6,098 nt of DNA, from contig JABFXT010000015.1 in NCBI GenBank assembly GCA_013361595.1, positions 1 through 6,098 on the forward strand. Direction: 5' to 3'. Shown here in pieces: positions 1 to 5,613 of the stretch. Source of the stretch: Nocardia sp. (GTDB taxonomy: Bacteria > Actinomycetota > Actinomycetes > Mycobacteriales > Mycobacteriaceae). Under the pieces are notes generated by a model. The model was given only the letters and a program-made list of their open reading frames with translations, had not been told where the DNA came from and made no database searches. Each line of letters begins with the position of its first letter. Position 1 is the stretch's first letter. The translations under genes were made by a program, and so were the position numbers.

Positions 1-1411
1 GGCTGGGCCGGCACGGCGCGGCCGCCAGCGCTTCGGCGATCTTGCTGCGTGTATGGGCCGGATCGATGACCTCGTCGACCACCCCGATCGCCACCGCCCG
101 GTCCACCCCACCCGCGATGGCTTCGTGTTCGGCGGTGAGCCGCTCGTGCAGTGCCTCGCGCTCTTCCTCGGGGGCGGCGGCCAAGGCTTTCTTGTGCAGG
201 ATGCCGACGGCGGCCTTCGCACCCATCACCGCGACCTCCGAACCCGGCCACGCGTAGACCGCGGTGGCGCCGAGCGCGCGCGCGTTCATCGCGATATAGG
301 CGCCGCCGTAGATCTTGCGGGTGACCAGGGTGACCCGCGGCACCCGGGCTTCGGCGAACGCGTGCAGCAGTTTCGCGCCGCGCCGCACCACGCCGTCCCA
401 TTCCTGGCCGACACCGGGCAGGTAGCCGGGGACGTCGGTGATCACGACGAGCGGGATACCGAAGGCATCGCAGAGCCGGACGAACCGGGCCGCTTTCTCG
501 GCGCTCTTGGAATCCAGGCACCCGCCCAGGCGCAGCGGATTGTTGGCGAGGACACCGACGGTGCGACCGGCCAGCCGGCCGAGACCGGTCACCATGGAGC
601 GGGCGTAGCCGCCCTGCAGTTCTTCGAAGCTGGATTCGCCGTCGACATTGTCGAGCAGTTCGTGGACCAGCGGTTTGACATCGTAGGCGCGTTTGGCCGA
701 GGCCGGCAGCAGCGCCAGCAGGTCGACATCTCCGTGTTCGGCGGCGCGCAGGTCGAATTCGCCCTGTTCGGCGAACATCGATACCAAGCGGCGGGCACGG
801 TGCACGGCATCGGCTTCGTCGTCGGCCACGATATGAGTGACACCGGACTTCTTCCCGTGGGTTTCCGGGCCACCCAGCGTCGCCATATCCACTTGTTCAC
901 CGGTGACACTGCGCACCACGTCGGGACCGGTGACGAAGACCCGCCCCTCGGGGGCCATGATCACGATATCGGTGAGGGCGGGACCGTAGGCCGCGCCGCC
1001 GGCCGCGAAACCGAGTACCACCGAGATCTGCGGTACCAGGCCGGAGGCACGGACCATGGCTTCGAAAACCAGGCCGACCGCGTGCAGGGCCTCCACGCCT
1101 TCGGCCAGCCGCGCACCACCGGAATGCCAGAGACCGACCACCGGCGCCCCGGACTCGATCGCGGTGTCGATCGCGTCGACGATGTGCTTGCAGCCCTCCA
1201 CACCCATCGCACCACCCATCACGGTGGCATCGGAGCAGTAGGCGACGGTACGCACGCCGTCGACCTCGCCGACCGCGGCGAGCACGCCCGACCGGTCGCG
1301 GGCGTGCAGCGGCAGCACGGTGCCGGGGTCGAAGAAACGCTGGAGTCGCCCGAGTGGGTCACGCGGATCCGTCGCGGTTTCCTGATGGCGGGCCGGAGCG
1401 ATAATCGTCAT
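1..1411 (-). CDS. accD6: Acetyl-/propionyl-CoA carboxylase beta (carboxyltransferase) subunit AccD6, 3' end cut off
   Basis: This is the carboxyltransferase subunit of an acyl-CoA carboxylase. It transfers carboxyl from biotin on an alpha subunit (encoded elsewhere) to acetyl-CoA, giving the malonyl-CoA that FAS-II uses. The visible 470 residues read through without a stop. The N-terminal half carries the oxyanion-type motif SGGARL (97-102) and a GFAAGGAAYGP segment (134-144). The C-terminal half carries NNPLRLGG (290-297), DVPGYLPG (326-333) and YGGAYIAMN (368-376), as expected of the crotonase-like carboxyltransferase fold. M. tuberculosis AccD6 is about 473 residues, so only a few residues and the stop are missing. 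The final visible SKIAEALAAAP aligns with the family's C-terminus. The ATG at 1411 follows GAGGAG at 1425-1420 with 8 nt spacing, and the MTI start matches the mycobacterial protein. It is last in the fabD-acpP-kasA-accD6 series. The assignment is from remembered family sequence and gene order; the substrate preference (acetyl versus propionyl) cannot be read here. Confidence 0.95.
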   Translation of the reverse strand, partial: MTIIAPARHQETATDPRDPLGRLQRFFDPGTVLPLHARDRSGVLAAVGEVDGVRTVAYCSDATVMGGAMGVEGCKHIVDAIDTAIESGAPVVGLWHSGGARLAEGVEALHAVGLVFEAMVRASGLVPQISVVLGFAAGGAAYGPALTDIVIMAPEGRVFVTGPDVVRSVTGEQVDMATLGGPETHGKKSGVTHIVADDEADAVHRARRLVSMFAEQGEFDLRAAEHGDVDLLALLPASAKRAYDVKPLVHELLDNVDGESSFEELQGGYARSMVTGLGRLAGRTVGVLANNPLRLGGCLDSKSAEKAARFVRLCDAFGIPLVVITDVPGYLPGVGQEWDGVVRRGAKLLHAFAEARVPRVTLVTRKIYGGAYIAMNARALGATAVYAWPGSEVAVMGAKAAVGILHKKALAAAPEEEREALHERLTAEHEAIAGGVDRAVAIGVVDEVIDPAHTRSKIAEALAAAPCRPS

Positions 1412-1419
1412 CGCGTTCT

Positions 1420-1425
1420 CTCCTC
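1420..1425 (-). promoter_or_regulatory. Ribosome binding site of accD6
   Basis: GAGGAG reads on the minus strand with an 8-nt spacer to the ATG at 1411. It is the strongest Shine-Dalgarno match in the window and fixes the accD6 start. It lets accD6 initiate independently of kasA, whose stop lies 123 nt upstream. Confidence 0.85.
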
Positions 1426-1474
1426 GATGATGGGTGACCGACACACCGGCCACGGGTGCCCGAGAGACCGGACA

Positions 1475-1501
1475 GGGCCGCCCGGATGAACCCGGCGGCC
1501 C
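1475..1501 (-). other. GC-rich stem-loop between kasA and accD6
   Basis: A perfect 8-bp inverted repeat, GGGCCGCC (1475-1482) and GGCGGCCC (1494-1501), encloses an 11-nt loop. It lies in the 123-bp kasA-accD6 spacer (1412-1534). No T-run follows on the minus strand, so it does not look like a classical intrinsic terminator. It could be a transcript-stability or attenuating hairpin that lowers accD6 relative to kasA, or a chance feature of GC-rich DNA. The rest of the spacer shows no gene and no recognisable remnant of a kasB. Confidence 0.5.
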
Positions 1502-1534
1502 CGTCTGTGGGTCGTCGAACTACTCGGCGGGCAG

Positions 1535-2785
1535 CTAGGCCCGACCGAAGGCGAGCGCGACATTGTGCCCACCGAAACCGAACGAGTTGTTGATCGCGTA
1601 CTCGATCTCCTGGCGGCGGGCTTCGCCCTTCACCACGTCGAGGTCGATCTCGGGATCCTGGTTTTCCAGGTTCAGGGTGGGCGGCACGATGCCGTCCCGG
1701 ATGGCCATCACGGTGAGCACGGACTCCAGCGCACCGACGGCGCCGATCGAGTGTCCGAGCGCCGATTTGGGCGCGTAGACCGAGGCGTGATTGCCGACGG
1801 CCTTGTTGATCGCCTTCGCCTCGGCGGTATCGCCGATCGGGGTGGCGGTGGCGTGGGCGTTGATATGGGTGATGTCCTGTTTGGACAGACCCGCGGTCTG
1901 CATGGCCCGGGTCATGGCGCGGGCGGCGCCCGTGCCCTCGGGGTCCGGTGCGACCAGATGGAAGCCGTCGGAGGTGATACCGGCGCCCAGCAGGCGGGCG
2001 TGGATGGTGGCACCGCGGGCCTTGGCGTGCTCTTCGGTCTCGATGACCATGAGCGCACCGGCCTCGCCGAAGACGAATCCGTCACGATCGGAGTCGAAGG
2101 GGCGCGAGGCGCCCTTCGGATCGTCGTTGCGGGTGCTCATCGCGCGCATCATGGTGAACGCGGCAATCGGCACGGCATCGATGAAGCCCTCGACACCGCC
2201 GGTGACGACCATATCGGCGTCGCCCATGACGATCATGCGCCATGCGTTGGCGATACCTTCGGAACCCGACGAGCACGCCGAGACCGGAGTGACCACTCCT
2301 GCCCGGGCCTTCAGCTCGAGACCGACGACGGCAGACGGCCCGTTCGGCATGACCATCTGAACAGCGAGCGGCGAGATCTTGCGATAGCCCCCGTTCTTCA
2401 GCTTGTCGACCGAATCGATGAGCGCGTCACCGCCACCTAGTCCAGTGCCGATGGCCACACCCAGTCGCTCCGGATCGACCTCCGGACTGCCCGCGTTGCG
2501 CCAGACTTCGCGGCCGAGCACGGTCGCGAGCTGTTCGACATAGGCCATCCGGCGGGTTTCGACCCGGCTCAGCAGCGTATCCGGACGAACCTTCAGGTGG
2601 CCGCCGATACGGACCGGCAGATCGTATTCCTCGACGAAGGAGTCCTCGAGAACGTCGATACCGCTCTCGCCGTTGAGGAGACCCTTCCACGTCGCATCGA
2701 CGTCACCCGCGATCGACGTGGACGCCGCCAGGCTCGTGACGACGACGTTCGGGAAGTTCCCGTTCAAGGTGGAAGGAGTGGTCAC
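1535..2785 (-). CDS. kasA: Beta-ketoacyl-ACP synthase (KAS II type), KasA
   Basis: This enzyme elongates acyl-ACP by decarboxylative condensation with malonyl-ACP in FAS-II, building the meromycolate chain. I place the start at GTG 2785: it gives 416 residues, the same length as M. tuberculosis KasA, and an N-terminus ([16 protein letters not shown]) that resembles the mycobacterial one. An ATG at 2884 would keep the frame open but lies inside acpP and adds a Ser/Arg/Pro-rich shadow. The thiolase-fold catalytic set is complete: Cys171 in VSACSSGSE, His311 in NAHATATP, Lys340 and His345 in [12 protein letters not shown]. The C-terminal gatekeeper loop is GFGG with Phe404. These numbers equal those of M. 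tuberculosis KasA. The stop is TAG at 1537-1535. The gene starts 10 nt after acpP, with AGGG (2797-2794, overlapping the acpP stop) as ribosome binding site, so translational coupling is likely. Residue 312 is Ala where KasA and most KAS enzymes have Gly. No second KAS gene (kasB) follows. Confidence 0.96.
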   Translation of the reverse strand: MTTPSTLNGNFPNVVVTSLAASTSIAGDVDATWKGLLNGESGIDVLEDSFVEEYDLPVRIGGHLKVRPDTLLSRVETRRMAYVEQLATVLGREVWRNAGSPEVDPERLGVAIGTGLGGGDALIDSVDKLKNGGYRKISPLAVQMVMPNGPSAVVGLELKARAGVVTPVSACSSGSEGIANAWRMIVMGDADMVVTGGVEGFIDAVPIAAFTMMRAMSTRNDDPKGASRPFDSDRDGFVFGEAGALMVIETEEHAKARGATIHARLLGAGITSDGFHLVAPDPEGTGAARAMTRAMQTAGLSKQDITHINAHATATPIGDTAEAKAINKAVGNHASVYAPKSALGHSIGAVGALESVLTVMAIRDGIVPPTLNLENQDPEIDLDVVKGEARRQEIEYAINNSFGFGGHNVALAFGRA

Positions 2786-2795
2786 GGTGTCGGCC

Positions 2796-3098
2796 CTACT
2801 CGGCGTTGTCGAACTTGGCCTTGAGCTCGGCGGCGGTGTCAGCGTTCTCCGCCTCGAGCTTCTGGATGTAGTTGACGGCGTCACCGACCGTCTTCAGGCT
2901 GGCCAGATCTTCGTCCGGGATCTTGACCCCGTACTTGTCCTCGGTCTGAACCGCGATCTCGACCATGGACAGCGAGTCGATGTCCAGGTCATCGACGAAG
3001 GACTTCTCGATGGTCACCTCGGAGGGTTCGATACCCGTAACCTCTTCGATGATCTTGCCGAGTTCCTCGACGATTTGTTCCTGGGTCAGAGCGGCCAC
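2796..3098 (-). CDS. acpM: Meromycolate-extension acyl carrier protein (AcpM/AcpP)
   Basis: This is the small acidic carrier that holds growing acyl chains as thioesters on a 4'-phosphopantetheine arm for FAS-II. The protein is 100 residues. The attachment site is Ser42 in the DIDSLSMVE motif, and helix III with [12 protein letters not shown] is present. The core from [12 protein letters not shown] to [15 protein letters not shown] is nearly the mycobacterial AcpM sequence. After the core (about residue 80) there is a charged tail of about 20 residues, longer than in ordinary bacterial ACPs but shorter than that of M. tuberculosis AcpM (115 residues in total). The GTG start at 3098 follows AGAAGGGAG with a 7-nt spacer. 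The frame continues upstream to an ATG at 3224, but that would add 42 non-ACP residues covering the intergenic leader. It sits 127 nt after fabD and 10 nt before kasA. The symbol could equally be acpP in non-mycobacterial annotation. Confidence 0.96.
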   Translation of the reverse strand: MAALTQEQIVEELGKIIEEVTGIEPSEVTIEKSFVDDLDIDSLSMVEIAVQTEDKYGVKIPDEDLASLKTVGDAVNYIQKLEAENADTAAELKAKFDNAE

Positions 3099-3105
3099 TT
3101 CGTGG

Positions 3106-3114
3106 CTCCCTTCT
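3106..3114 (-). promoter_or_regulatory. Ribosome binding site of acpM
   Basis: AGAAGGGAG on the minus strand ends 7 nt before GTG 3098. It decides the start over the upstream in-frame ATG at 3224. It lies in an AT-rich, apparently open leader, which would suit the high expression an acyl carrier protein needs. Confidence 0.8.
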
Positions 3115-3181
3115 AATTTTCTCGTGTAGGGCTTACATATTTCTTCGGGCCGGATCGGTGTACGTGTTACGCCGCTCCGGT

Positions 3182-3215
3182 GCCGTGCTCCCGCGAGGTT
3201 CCTCGGAAACACGGC
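3182..3215 (-). other. Compound stem-loop between fabD and acpM
   Basis: An outer 6-bp repeat, GCCGTG (3182-3187) with CACGGC (3210-3215), encloses an inner 5-bp repeat, CGAGG (3194-3198) with CCTCG (3201-3205). It starts 10 nt after the fabD stop codon. No T-run follows, so it is unlikely to be a simple terminator. It may protect the 3' end of fabD mRNA or mark a processing site that separates fabD from the more abundant acpM message. This function is inference. The remainder of the 127-bp gap (3099-3225) becomes AT-rich towards acpM; I see no convincing -35/-10 pair. Confidence 0.45.
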
Positions 3216-3225
3216 CGTAGGCAAG

Positions 3226-4140
3226 CTAGCCGGAGCTCGTGAGCTCGGCGAGCGCGGGGATGTCCTCGGGGGTCTTCAGCGCCAGGTTGGGGGTGCCTTT
3301 GAGCTCCCGTTTGGCAATACCGACGAGTGTTCCCGCCGGTGGCAACTCCGCCACCGCCGAGACGCCGGCCTGCCGGACGGTTTCGGTGCACAGGTCCCAC
3401 CGGACGGGCCGGGTGACCTGCGCGGCGAGCTTAGCCACCGCGTCCGCGCCGGACTCGACCGGCTTACCGTCGGCGTTCGACAGCAGCGGGCGAACCGGCT
3501 CGTGCGGGGTGATCTCGGCGATCGCCGCCGTCACCGCCTTCTGCGCGGGAGCCATGAACTCGGTGTGGAACGCGCCCGCTACCGGAAGCGCCCGTACCCG
3601 GGCCTTCTCCGGCGGGTTCGCGGCCAGTTCGGCCAGTGCGTCCAGACGCCCCGCCGCCACGATCTGTCCGGTGGCGTTGCGGTTGGCCGGGACCAGTTCC
3701 AGTTCTTCGAGCCGTGCCAGCACAGCGGCCTCGTCGCCGCCGAGCACCGCGGACATACCTGTGGGCTCGAGCGCGCACGCCTTCGCCATTTCGGCACCGC
3801 GGATGGCTGCCAGCGTAACTGCTTGGTCGGCGGAGATCACGCCGGCGACCGCCGCGGCGGCGAGTTCGCCCACCGAGTGGCCGGCCACGAGGGTGTCGGC
3901 CGGTACCCGCTTGTCGCCGATCTCGGCGAAAGCGAGCAGCGCGGCGGCGACCACCAGCGGCTGGGTCACCGCGGTATCGGTGATCTCTTCGGCGGTCGCT
4001 TCGGTCCCGAGCCGGATCAGATCCAGGCCGGATTCCTTCGACCACAGTGCGAGGCGGTCACGAGCGCCGGGCAGATCGAGCCAGGGCGCGAGCATGCCGG
4101 GTGTCTGAGAGCCCTGTCCAGGGGCGAACAACGCGATCAC
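3226..4140 (-). CDS. fabD: Malonyl-CoA:ACP transacylase FabD
   Basis: This enzyme transfers malonyl from malonyl-CoA to the acyl carrier protein, supplying extender units for FAS-II. The protein is 304 residues, normal for the family (M. tuberculosis FabD is about 302). Visible active-site elements are the N-terminal oxyanion loop PGQGSQ with Gln9, the nucleophile elbow GHSVGE with Ser89, Arg114 in AAIRGAEM, and the catalytic His192 in GAFHTEFM. RNATGQIVAAG (153-163) and ELPPAGTLVGIAKREL (265-280) are typical C-terminal landmarks. The GTG start at 4140 gives MIALFAPGQGSQ, matching the mycobacterial N-terminus. No good Shine-Dalgarno precedes it: AGG lies only 3 nt upstream. Initiation may therefore be weak or unusual. 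The stop is TAG at 3228-3226. It is the first gene after the mabR-fabD regulatory gap and probably the first gene of the FAS-II transcript. Confidence 0.96.
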   Translation of the reverse strand: MIALFAPGQGSQTPGMLAPWLDLPGARDRLALWSKESGLDLIRLGTEATAEEITDTAVTQPLVVAAALLAFAEIGDKRVPADTLVAGHSVGELAAAAVAGVISADQAVTLAAIRGAEMAKACALEPTGMSAVLGGDEAAVLARLEELELVPANRNATGQIVAAGRLDALAELAANPPEKARVRALPVAGAFHTEFMAPAQKAVTAAIAEITPHEPVRPLLSNADGKPVESGADAVAKLAAQVTRPVRWDLCTETVRQAGVSAVAELPPAGTLVGIAKRELKGTPNLALKTPEDIPALAELTSSG

Positions 4141-4268
4141 GTACCTAAGAAAACACTGTGAGACCGCTTTCGCGAGATGTCGACGTGACTAGAGCTTTCG
4201 GACAGCTTTTGTATGGTCTCCACAAAAGCCCGCGTGGGGTGTCCGGATCGACCGAATCGGGGTGCGCG
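4141..4268 (-). promoter_or_regulatory. mabR-fabD intergenic region, probable FAS-II operon promoter
   Basis: This 128-bp gap precedes the first FAS-II gene and contains the inverted repeat at 4205-4229. In mycobacteria the equivalent interval carries the FAS-II promoter bound by MabR (literature knowledge). I could not identify a good -35/-10 pair. TCTAGT near 4188-4193 is the best -10-like hexamer but has no matching -35. The promoter call therefore rests on position and the operator, not on a seen sigma motif. Confidence 0.55.
4205..4229. promoter_or_regulatory. Palindromic operator, candidate MabR box
   Basis: GCTTTTGT (4205-4212) and ACAAAAGC (4222-4229) form a perfect 8-bp inverted repeat with a 9-nt spacer. 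It is centred at 4217, about 77 bp upstream of the fabD start. It is AT-rich against a GC-rich background. From memory, the MabR site described upstream of mycobacterial fabD has the form TTTTGT-N9-ACAAAA, which this matches exactly. The neighbouring gene encodes the MabR homologue. Binding itself is inferred. Confidence 0.8.
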
Positions 4269-5603
4269 TTACAGCCCATCTTTGTCCATTGGGACAAAAG
4301 AGTCGTCTGATGCTTGTGACGATGATTCTTTATGTGTTCGTGTCAAACGACCGACTGTGGCGGCGATTCGTAACACATACGCATCCCGCGGATTGAGCGG
4401 ATCACGGCCGGTGACTTCCCCGATCCGCTTCAGGCGATACCGCACCGTATTTGGATGAACGTACAGTTGACGCGCACACATCTCGACCGCGCCGCCGCAT
4501 TCCAGGTAGGCGTCCAGGGTGTCCGCCAAGGCAGAACCGGCAGAAGCCAACGGAAGGACAAGGTACTCGACGAGCGCGTCCACCGCAGCTCGATCGCCGA
4601 GCAACGCCCGTTCCGGCAGGAGTTCCATGGCGTGGACCGGGCGCGGCGCCTCCCGCCAGCCGATCACCGCCTCCATTCCCGCCAGAGCCTCCAGGGCGCT
4701 GTTGTGCGCCGCACCCAGCGTGCGGGTGGTCGGTCCGATCACCACCGGTCCGTCCGAGAACGCCTCGGTGAGCAGATCGGCCATGAACGGCGAGCTGTGC
4801 AGCGCGTCCCCCAGCTGGCCGCTCACCACCATCACCAGCCGCGCGCCCTGCACTACCGCCAGCGCGGCCCGGCCGTGCCGGGCCGCGATCGTATGCACCG
4901 CGCCCACCACCGAGACGCCCTGATCCCGTGGCGGTGTGCCCACCAGCACTGTCGCGGGTGCGGTCGCGTCCCAGTTCAGCGTGGCCGCCCGGGAGAGCAT
5001 GTCGGGGCCGGTATCGCCGCGCACCACGGCGTCCACCACCAGCGCCTCGAGCCGGGTATCCCAGGCACCGCGGGATTCGGCCGCGCTGGCGTACACCGAG
5101 GCGGCCGCGAAACCGAGCTCACGCCCGTATCGCAGCACCGCCTCGGTGAGCGCGACCAGTTGCCTGTCGTTGCGCGCCAGCGCGGGCAGCCACTGTTCGA
5201 AGAACTCCATGGCCACCCGGACCATGTCCACGGTCTGGCGCAGCGTCAGCCGCCGCGCCAGATCCTGTGGAATGACCTGGAAGGCGTCCAGGCTGAACCG
5301 GATATCGCTGTCCGGGTCCTGGAGCCATTCCAGGAAATTGACCACCGCGGTCTGCACCAGCATCTGGACCCCGGCGCGCTGCGCGGCGTCCAGATCGGCG
5401 AAGAACGGCAACCGGTCCTGCATCGACCCCACGGCTTCGGTGGACAGCCGGCCGGAGAACTGCTTCACCCGCCGGAGCAGGGTGTCCGGTAAGGGGTCAC
5501 GGGTCTGCCGGTTCGGCGACAGGGCGCCGGTCGGCAGGTACACCTCGTGCTCGTTGGAGCCCTCGGTGACCCGGCGCGGACGCGGTGGTCTGCGTTCGAT
5601 CAT
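4269..5603 (-). CDS. mabR: PucR-family transcriptional regulator MabR (mycolic acid biosynthesis regulator)
   Basis: This is a DNA-binding regulator of the downstream FAS-II operon, orthologous to M. tuberculosis Rv2242/MabR, which responds to long-chain acyl-CoAs. The 444-residue protein has a helical N-terminal region (about 40-175, with PDTLLRRVKQFSGRL and LRQTVDMVRVAMEFFEQ). A middle region (about 205-330) resembles the degenerate GGDEF-like domain of PucR/CdaR proteins, with DAVVRGDTGPDMLSRAA (191-207) and APATVLVGTP. A C-terminal PucR-type helix-turn-helix (about 355-412) has the signature ECGGAVEMCARQLYVHPNTVRYRLKRI. The ATG at 5603 begins 10 nt after the aceE stop. A GTG at 5543 is a possible alternative start, since the first 20 residues are Arg/Pro-rich and have no counterpart I recall in Rv2242. 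The last 24 residues (TRTHKESSSQ to KDGL) extend beyond the mycobacterial C-terminus. They are encoded by AT-rich codons unlike the rest of the gene and contain a second candidate operator. Co-transcription with aceE is likely from the spacing. Confidence 0.94.
   Translation of the reverse strand: MIERRPPRPRRVTEGSNEHEVYLPTGALSPNRQTRDPLPDTLLRRVKQFSGRLSTEAVGSMQDRLPFFADLDAAQRAGVQMLVQTAVVNFLEWLQDPDSDIRFSLDAFQVIPQDLARRLTLRQTVDMVRVAMEFFEQWLPALARNDRQLVALTEAVLRYGRELGFAAASVYASAAESRGAWDTRLEALVVDAVVRGDTGPDMLSRAATLNWDATAPATVLVGTPPRDQGVSVVGAVHTIAARHGRAALAVVQGARLVMVVSGQLGDALHSSPFMADLLTEAFSDGPVVIGPTTRTLGAAHNSALEALAGMEAVIGWREAPRPVHAMELLPERALLGDRAAVDALVEYLVLPLASAGSALADTLDAYLECGGAVEMCARQLYVHPNTVRYRLKRIGEVTGRDPLNPRDAYVLRIAATVGRLTRTHKESSSQASDDSFVPMDKDGL
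4280..4299. promoter_or_regulatory. Second, degenerate MabR-type inverted repeat inside the 3' end of mabR
   Basis: On the minus strand this reads TTTTGT, 8 nt, ACAAAG, within the last codons of mabR (residues F436 to D442). The tight symmetric core is TTTGTCC (4281-4287) / GGACAAA (4292-4298), 7 bp around a 4-nt centre. It resembles the operator at 4205-4229 but has a spacer one base shorter and one arm mismatch. The two centres are about 72.5 bp apart, close to seven helical turns. It could be a second regulator site or a coincidence in coding sequence. Confidence 0.45.
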
Positions 5604-5613
5604 CGAACCGCCG

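Noticed and set aside
53..1489. A 478-codon plus-strand open frame
   Set aside because: It lies antisense to accD6, whose protein has clear family motifs. The translation is rich in Arg/Gly/His/Asp without a recognisable domain, typical of an antisense shadow in high-GC DNA.
1412..1534. Remnant of kasB in the kasA-accD6 spacer
   Set aside because: No KAS-like peptide could be read in the spacer. At 123 bp it is a simple intergenic gap.
1565..2440. A 291-codon plus-strand open frame opposite kasA
   Set aside because: It is a shadow of the kasA coding strand; there is no domain, and the opposite strand carries the full catalytic set.
3120..3172. Internal promoter before acpM with TATGTA as -10
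   Set aside because: The hexamer is a poor match to the -10 consensus and nothing close to a -35 lies 17 nt upstream. It is kept only as a question about the AT-rich leader.
4164..4173. CGC-GAAA-GCG tetraloop hairpin in the fabD leader
   Set aside because: It has only three Watson-Crick pairs, too short to support as a real structure.
4318..4346. Consensus TTGACA (-35) at 4346-4341 on the minus strand as a fabD promoter
   Set aside because: No -10-like hexamer is found 16-18 nt downstream (ATCGTC region). The hexamer alone, inside mabR, is not enough.
4455..5492. A 345-codon plus-strand open frame opposite mabR
   Set aside because: It is antisense to the well-supported mabR. Its composition is dominated by Arg/Gln/His/Gly with no motif.
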